Assembly: GCA_904502265.1 (NCBI GenBank) | Contig: CAJGDT010000009.1 | Span: 1 to 19,828, forward strand | Direction of reading: 5' to 3' | Source: an uncultured Barnesiella sp. | GTDB lineage: Bacteria; Bacteroidota; Bacteroidia; Bacteroidales; Barnesiellaceae_A | Length of the DNA stretch: 19,828 nucleotides | Made by a program: the position numbers and the translations under genes | In this document: positions 15,709-19,828 of the stretch, piece after piece | Position numbering within the stretch: the first letter of the stretch is position 1 | Layout: each line of letters opens with the position of its first letter | Notes under the pieces: generated by a model | What the model was told of the DNA's origin: nothing | The model's input: only the letters and a program-made list of their open reading frames with translations | Database searches by the model: none

Positions 15709-17496
15709 TTAATCAAGTTTCAATACGGCAAGGAATGCTTTCTGCGGTACCTCTACTGTACCTATCTGTTTCATGCGTTTCTTACCTTTCTTTTGTTTTT
15801 CCAATAGTTTGCGTTTACGGCTAATGTCACCACCATAACATTTGGCTGTCACATCCTTACGCACAGCTTTGATGGTTTCACGAGCAATAATTTTGGCACC
15901 TATGGCTGCTTGAATAGCGATGTCAAATTGTTGGCGAGGAATTAGCTCTTTCAACTTTTCGCACATTCTGCGGCCAAATGTTACGGCATTATCGACGTGT
16001 GTAAGGGTAGACAATGCATCTACACTCTCTCCGTTGAGCAAAATATCGAGTTTGATGAGTTTACTCTCGCGGAAGTCGTGAATATGATAATCGAATGATG
16101 CGTAACCTTTTGAGATAGATTTCAATTTGTCGTAAAAGTCTATCACAATTTCACCCAATGGCATGTCGTATATAAGTTCCACACGGTTGCCCGATATATA
16201 CTCTTGCTTGATGAGCTCACCGCGCTTGCCCAAGCAGAGTGACATGATAGGACCAATATAATCAGTAGCTGTAATCACCGATGCGCGTATATAAGGTTCC
16301 TCAATATGGTCTATGAGTGTAATGTCTGGCAGTCCCGATGGATTGTGTACCTCGGTTTTATTACCTTTCTTATCATACACCATGTACGATACGTTGGGTA
16401 CGGTAGTGATAACATCCATATCAAACTCTCGATCGAGGCGTTCCTGTACAATCTCCATGTGAAGCAGACCCAAGAAGCCACAACGGAATCCGAAGCCCAA
16501 TGCGGCTGATGATTCGGGTTGGAATGTCAATGATGCATCATTGAGTTGGAGTTTCTCGAGTGATGCACGAAGATTTTCAAAATCCTCAGTGTCAATTGGG
16601 TATACACCGGCAAACACCATTGGCTTAACCTCCTCAAAACCATCGATAGCCTCTTCGCAAGGACGACTCACATGGGTTATGGTATCGCCTACTTTTACCT
16701 CTTTCGAGGTCTTGATACCCGAAATGATATATCCTACGTCTCCGGCACTCAATGTGTTGCGTGGTGACATGTCGAGCTTGAGTACACCAATCTCATCAGC
16801 GTCATATTCTTTGCCAGTGGCTACGAATTTTACCATATCGCCCTTGCGAATAGTACCGTTACATATCTTAAAGTAAGCAATAATACCACGGAAGGGATTG
16901 AATACCGAGTCAAAAATGAGACATTGCAAAGGTGCATTAACATCGCCTTGGGGTGCGGGAATGCGCTCAACAATGGCATTGAGTATATCTTCTATACCTA
17001 TACCGGTCTTACCGCTTGCGCGTATAATCTCTTCGCGCTTACATCCCAATAACTCGATTATTTGGTCTTCAACCTCTTCGGGCATAGCGCTATCAAGGTC
17101 AACCTTATTTACAATAGGTATAATTTCAAGGTCGTTCTCAATAGCCATATAAAGGTTTGAGATTGTTTGTGCCTGTATACCTTGTGAAGCATCGACAATG
17201 AGTAGTGCGCCTTCGCAGGCTGCAATGGAGCGCGATACTTCGTATGAGAAGTCAACGTGTCCCGGAGTGTCGATAAGGTTGAGTATATATTTTTCGCCTT
17301 CATGTACATACTCCATCTGTATGGCGTGGCTTTTGATAGTAATACCGCGCTCACGCTCAAGATCCATATCGTCAAGTACTTGATTTTGTAAGTCTTTGGC
17401 CGCTATGGTATTGGTATATTCGAGCAGACGGTCGGCAAGAGTACTCTTGCCGTGGTCGATATGTGCTATGATGCAAAAATTACGTATATGATTCAT
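15709..17496 (-). CDS. lepA: Elongation factor 4 (LepA), ribosome-associated GTPase
   Basis: Translational GTPase involved in ribosome assembly/initiation and reported to act on stalled ribosomes. The 595 aa match the family. G1 AHIDHGKST is at 11-19, switch RERGITIK at 48-55, G3 DTPGH at 76-80 and G4 NKVD at 130-133. Domain II follows, then the EF-G-like domains III and V (ALGFGFRCGFLGLLHMEI, RGELIKQEYISGNRV). The LepA-specific C-terminal domain ends with GAKIIARETIKAVRKDVTAK, YGGDISRKRKLLEKQK and KKAFLAVL-like VPQKAFLAVLKLD. No defects are seen. It lies 28 bases after recQ and 15 before purM. Confidence 0.97.
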   Translation of the reverse strand: MNHIRNFCIIAHIDHGKSTLADRLLEYTNTIAAKDLQNQVLDDMDLERERGITIKSHAIQMEYVHEGEKYILNLIDTPGHVDFSYEVSRSIAACEGALLIVDASQGIQAQTISNLYMAIENDLEIIPIVNKVDLDSAMPEEVEDQIIELLGCKREEIIRASGKTGIGIEDILNAIVERIPAPQGDVNAPLQCLIFDSVFNPFRGIIAYFKICNGTIRKGDMVKFVATGKEYDADEIGVLKLDMSPRNTLSAGDVGYIISGIKTSKEVKVGDTITHVSRPCEEAIDGFEEVKPMVFAGVYPIDTEDFENLRASLEKLQLNDASLTFQPESSAALGFGFRCGFLGLLHMEIVQERLDREFDMDVITTVPNVSYMVYDKKGNKTEVHNPSGLPDITLIDHIEEPYIRASVITATDYIGPIMSLCLGKRGELIKQEYISGNRVELIYDMPLGEIVIDFYDKLKSISKGYASFDYHIHDFRESKLIKLDILLNGESVDALSTLTHVDNAVTFGRRMCEKLKELIPRQQFDIAIQAAIGAKIIARETIKAVRKDVTAKCYGGDISRKRKLLEKQKKGKKRMKQIGTVEVPQKAFLAVLKLD

Positions 17497-17524
17497 TTAT
17501 ATATATTTATGTATTTTTTTAGTT

Positions 17525-19705
17525 TTAGTTACCCATTTCCGATAAGAATTTAATTCGGATGAGTCGTATCTCCTCTTCGGTATAATCCATACCAAACTCG
17601 TTTATAGCATCTTCAAGGCTGTCGCTTTCGCTCTCTTTGAAGTATTCAAAGATTTCCTCGATGTGGTCTTCTTCCATAATTTCGTGCAAGAAGTAGTCTA
17701 TATTGATTTTGGTACCTGAGTATACTATTGCCTCTACTTCGTCGAGAAGTTCGTCGAAATCGAGATCTTTCGACTCGGCCAATTCGTCAAGTGCTATTTT
17801 GCGGTCGATGGCTTGAATGATAGAAACTTTCAATTTAGATTTGTTGGCAATTGTGCGCACACGTAAATCTTCGGGACGTTCTATTTCATTCTCTTCAACG
17901 TGCAATTTGATCACTTTGATAAATTCCTCACCATAGCGTTTAGCTTTACCGGCACCAACTCCGGGTATGTTTTGCAACTCCTCAATGGTTATGGGATATG
18001 TAGTTGCCATAGCCTCCAACGAGGGGTCTTGGAAGATAATGTATGGTGGCAATTCCAAGCGCTTGGCCATCTTCTTGCGCAAGTCTTTCAAAATTGAGAA
18101 CAATTCGGGGTCAACGGCACATGATGCACCTCCCTTCATGGGGATTTCTTCCTCAACTTCTTCAAAATCATTGTCTTTTACAATCTTGAATGGTTGTGGT
18201 TTGTCGAGGAATTTGCGACCGGCCGATGTTACCTTGAGCAAGCCATAATTTTCTATTTCTTTCACTAAATATCCGGCAATGAGAGCTTGACGTATTACGG
18301 CATTCCAGGTCTTTTCATCATCACCTTGACCACAGCCAAATACCTCTAAGTCATCGTGAAGATAGGCGCTAACTTGACTGGTCTTGTTGCCCATAATTAC
18401 ATCTATAACATGCTCGGTCTTAAACTCTTCTTTGAGAGCAATTACCGTTTCGATAACGGCACATAAAAGATCCTTCGCTTCCACTTGTTTTTTGGGGTTT
18501 AAGCAGTTGTCGCAGTTGCCACAATTCTCGCCCTTATACTCTTCGCCAAAATAGTGCAAGAGTAATTTGCGACGGCAAAGCGACGACTCGGCATAAGCTG
18601 CTGTTTCCATAAGCAACTGTTTGCCAATTTCTTGCTCGGCAATAGGCTTGCCTTGCATAAATTTTTCGAGTTTTTGTAAGTCTTTATTTACATAGAATGT
18701 TATACACTGACCCTCTCCGCCATCACGGCCTGCACGACCGGTTTCTTGGTAATAACCTTCGAGGCTCTTGGGTATATCGTAGTGTATGACATATCTTACA
18801 TCGGGCTTGTCTATACCCATACCGAATGCTATTGTTGCTACAATAACATCTACTTTCTCTAACAAGAACGCATCTTGGTTTTCGGTGCGTGTTGCTGAGT
18901 CCATGCCGGCATGATATGGTAGTACTTTTATGCCATTGACGCTAAGTAATTCGGCCAACTCTTCAACCTTTTTTCGGCTCAAGCAGTATATAATACCCGA
19001 CTTGCCTTCTTGTTGTTTAATGTATTTTATAATATCTTTGTCAACATTGGCTGTTTTGGGACGTACTTCGTAATATAGATTAGCACGATTGAACGATGAT
19101 TTGAACACAGTAGCATCGGTCATGCCAAGGTTTTTCTGAATATCATGTTGTACCTTGGGTGTCGCTGTCGCTGTTAGGGCTATTACGGGTCTGTTTCCTA
19201 TTTCGTTGATAATGGGTCTGATGCGACGATATTCGGGTCGGAAATCATGTCCCCACTCTGATATACAGTGAGCTTCATCTACTGCATAAAATGATACATT
19301 TACTTGCTTGAGGAAGTCTATGTTCTCCTCTTTAGTAAGTGATTCCGGTGCAACGTATAATAACTTGGTTTTACCGCAGAGTATATCCGATTTAACTTGG
19401 TCGATGGCAGCCTTATTAAGAGATGAGTTGATAAAATGTGCTACACCATCTTCTTCGCTAAAGTTGCGCATGGCATCGACTTGATTTTTCATCAAAGCGA
19501 TGAGGGGTGATATAACAATGGCAGTACCATCAAGCATGAGCGAGGGCAATTGATAACACAAAGATTTGCCTCCACCCGTGGGCATGAGTACAAAGGTGTC
19601 TTTTCCGTCAAGCAGATTTTTGATAATTGCTTCTTGATTACCTTTGAATGTGTCGAAACCAAAATTTGTCTTTAAGGCTTCAACTAATTTATTCTTTGAT
19701 GCCAT
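17525..19705 (-). CDS. recQ: ATP-dependent DNA helicase RecQ
   Basis: 3'-5' DNA helicase of recombination and fork repair. The 726 aa are longer than E. coli RecQ (about 610). A Q-box-like FDTFKGNQEAI lies at 17-27, Walker A MPTGGGKSL at 41-49, and DEAH within AVDEAHCISEWGHDFRP at 141-157. The second helicase domain contains YCLSRKKVEEL, YHAGM, ATIAFGMGIDKPDVR and QETGRAGRDG. The zinc-binding cysteines are 377, 395, 398 and 401. A winged-helix RQC domain (about 405-510) and an HRDC domain (about 530-605, PPYIIFQDPSLEAMA, IPGVGAGKAKRYGEEF) follow. The last 100 residues are an acidic helical extension resembling the HTH_40 domain found after HRDC in some RecQ proteins. It is the first gene of the recQ-lepA-purM-udk operon. 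Confidence 0.96.
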   Translation of the reverse strand: MASKNKLVEALKTNFGFDTFKGNQEAIIKNLLDGKDTFVLMPTGGGKSLCYQLPSLMLDGTAIVISPLIALMKNQVDAMRNFSEEDGVAHFINSSLNKAAIDQVKSDILCGKTKLLYVAPESLTKEENIDFLKQVNVSFYAVDEAHCISEWGHDFRPEYRRIRPIINEIGNRPVIALTATATPKVQHDIQKNLGMTDATVFKSSFNRANLYYEVRPKTANVDKDIIKYIKQQEGKSGIIYCLSRKKVEELAELLSVNGIKVLPYHAGMDSATRTENQDAFLLEKVDVIVATIAFGMGIDKPDVRYVIHYDIPKSLEGYYQETGRAGRDGGEGQCITFYVNKDLQKLEKFMQGKPIAEQEIGKQLLMETAAYAESSLCRRKLLLHYFGEEYKGENCGNCDNCLNPKKQVEAKDLLCAVIETVIALKEEFKTEHVIDVIMGNKTSQVSAYLHDDLEVFGCGQGDDEKTWNAVIRQALIAGYLVKEIENYGLLKVTSAGRKFLDKPQPFKIVKDNDFEEVEEEIPMKGGASCAVDPELFSILKDLRKKMAKRLELPPYIIFQDPSLEAMATTYPITIEELQNIPGVGAGKAKRYGEEFIKVIKLHVEENEIERPEDLRVRTIANKSKLKVSIIQAIDRKIALDELAESKDLDFDELLDEVEAIVYSGTKINIDYFLHEIMEEDHIEEIFEYFKESESDSLEDAINEFGMDYTEEEIRLIRIKFLSEMGN

Positions 19706-19757
19706 AATTTTGTATTTGTGATGATACCTAAGTTTGTGGTTGAATACAACCCAAAAA

Positions 19758-19789
19758 CAAATTTATAAATATCCTGCGAACTCTACCAA
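19758..19789 (-). promoter_or_regulatory. Bacteroidota-type promoter for the recQ operon
   Basis: On the minus strand TTG (19789-19787), 21 bases, then TAAATTTG (19765-19758), a match to TAnnTTTG. The expected start is near 19751, about 45 bases before the ATG at 19705. The rest of 19706-19828 is A/T-rich with no gene visible to the window edge. Confidence 0.65.
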
Positions 19790-19828
19790 GTTTTTTTAGA
19801 AAAAAAATTACGAAATTTTCAATCTACT

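Noticed and set aside
1..19828. Mobile element, prophage, CRISPR, defence island or biosynthetic cluster
   Set aside because: No transposase, integrase, tandem direct repeats, tRNA-linked attachment site or unusual composition was seen; gene content is core chromosomal throughout.

Overview
The window looks like a chromosomal segment of a Bacteroidota genome, most likely order Bacteroidales. Three lines of evidence support this. (1) A type IX secretion type-B (gliding-motility-associated) C-terminal domain, a PorT-like outer-membrane barrel, a Bacteroidales-style HU and a stand-alone HsdR-N protein next to holA occur together. (2) Six intergenic promoters fit the Bacteroidota consensus TTG/TTTG-N19-21-TAnnTTTG. 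(3) There are almost no Shine-Dalgarno sequences. Most of the window is conserved housekeeping DNA. I saw no tRNA, rRNA, CRISPR array, insertion sequence, phage gene or toxin-antitoxin pair.

Layout. At 1-63 is the tail of an unidentified plus-strand gene, followed by a hairpin terminator. From 5304 down to 162 runs a minus-strand operon: a secreted type-B sorting-domain protein, a lytic transglycosylase and uvrA. The transglycosylase gene has an in-frame TAA between its signal peptide and its mature domain, so it is probably broken or polymorphic; this is the most notable anomaly. A divergent promoter region (5305-5549) then drives a plus-strand pair at 5550-8310: a protein with four LysM domains fused to a type 1 periplasmic-binding-like domain, and a PorT-like barrel. 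holA (minus) and an HsdR-N PD-(D/E)xK protein (plus) diverge from 9373-9474, where two facing promoters share a palindromic -7 region.

From 19705 down to 10054 everything is on the minus strand. recQ-lepA-purM-udk form one close-packed operon from a promoter at 19758-19789. An mltF-like lipoprotein transglycosylase follows, separated by a strong hairpin just before its start. HU has its own promoter and is followed by a 29-codon, very basic gene (11803-11892, probably a small ribosome- or RNA-associated protein), a terminator and rng (RNase G).

Functional themes are DNA maintenance (uvrA, recQ, holA, HU), RNA and translation (rng, lepA, the 29-aa protein), nucleotide synthesis (purM, udk) and cell-envelope/peptidoglycan work (two lytic transglycosylases, the LysM fusion, the PorT-like barrel, the type-B secreted protein). 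I found no clear new multi-gene system. The best leads are the nonsense-interrupted transglycosylase, the facing promoters at 9396-9460, the LysM/periplasmic-binding fusion and the stand-alone nuclease-like protein.
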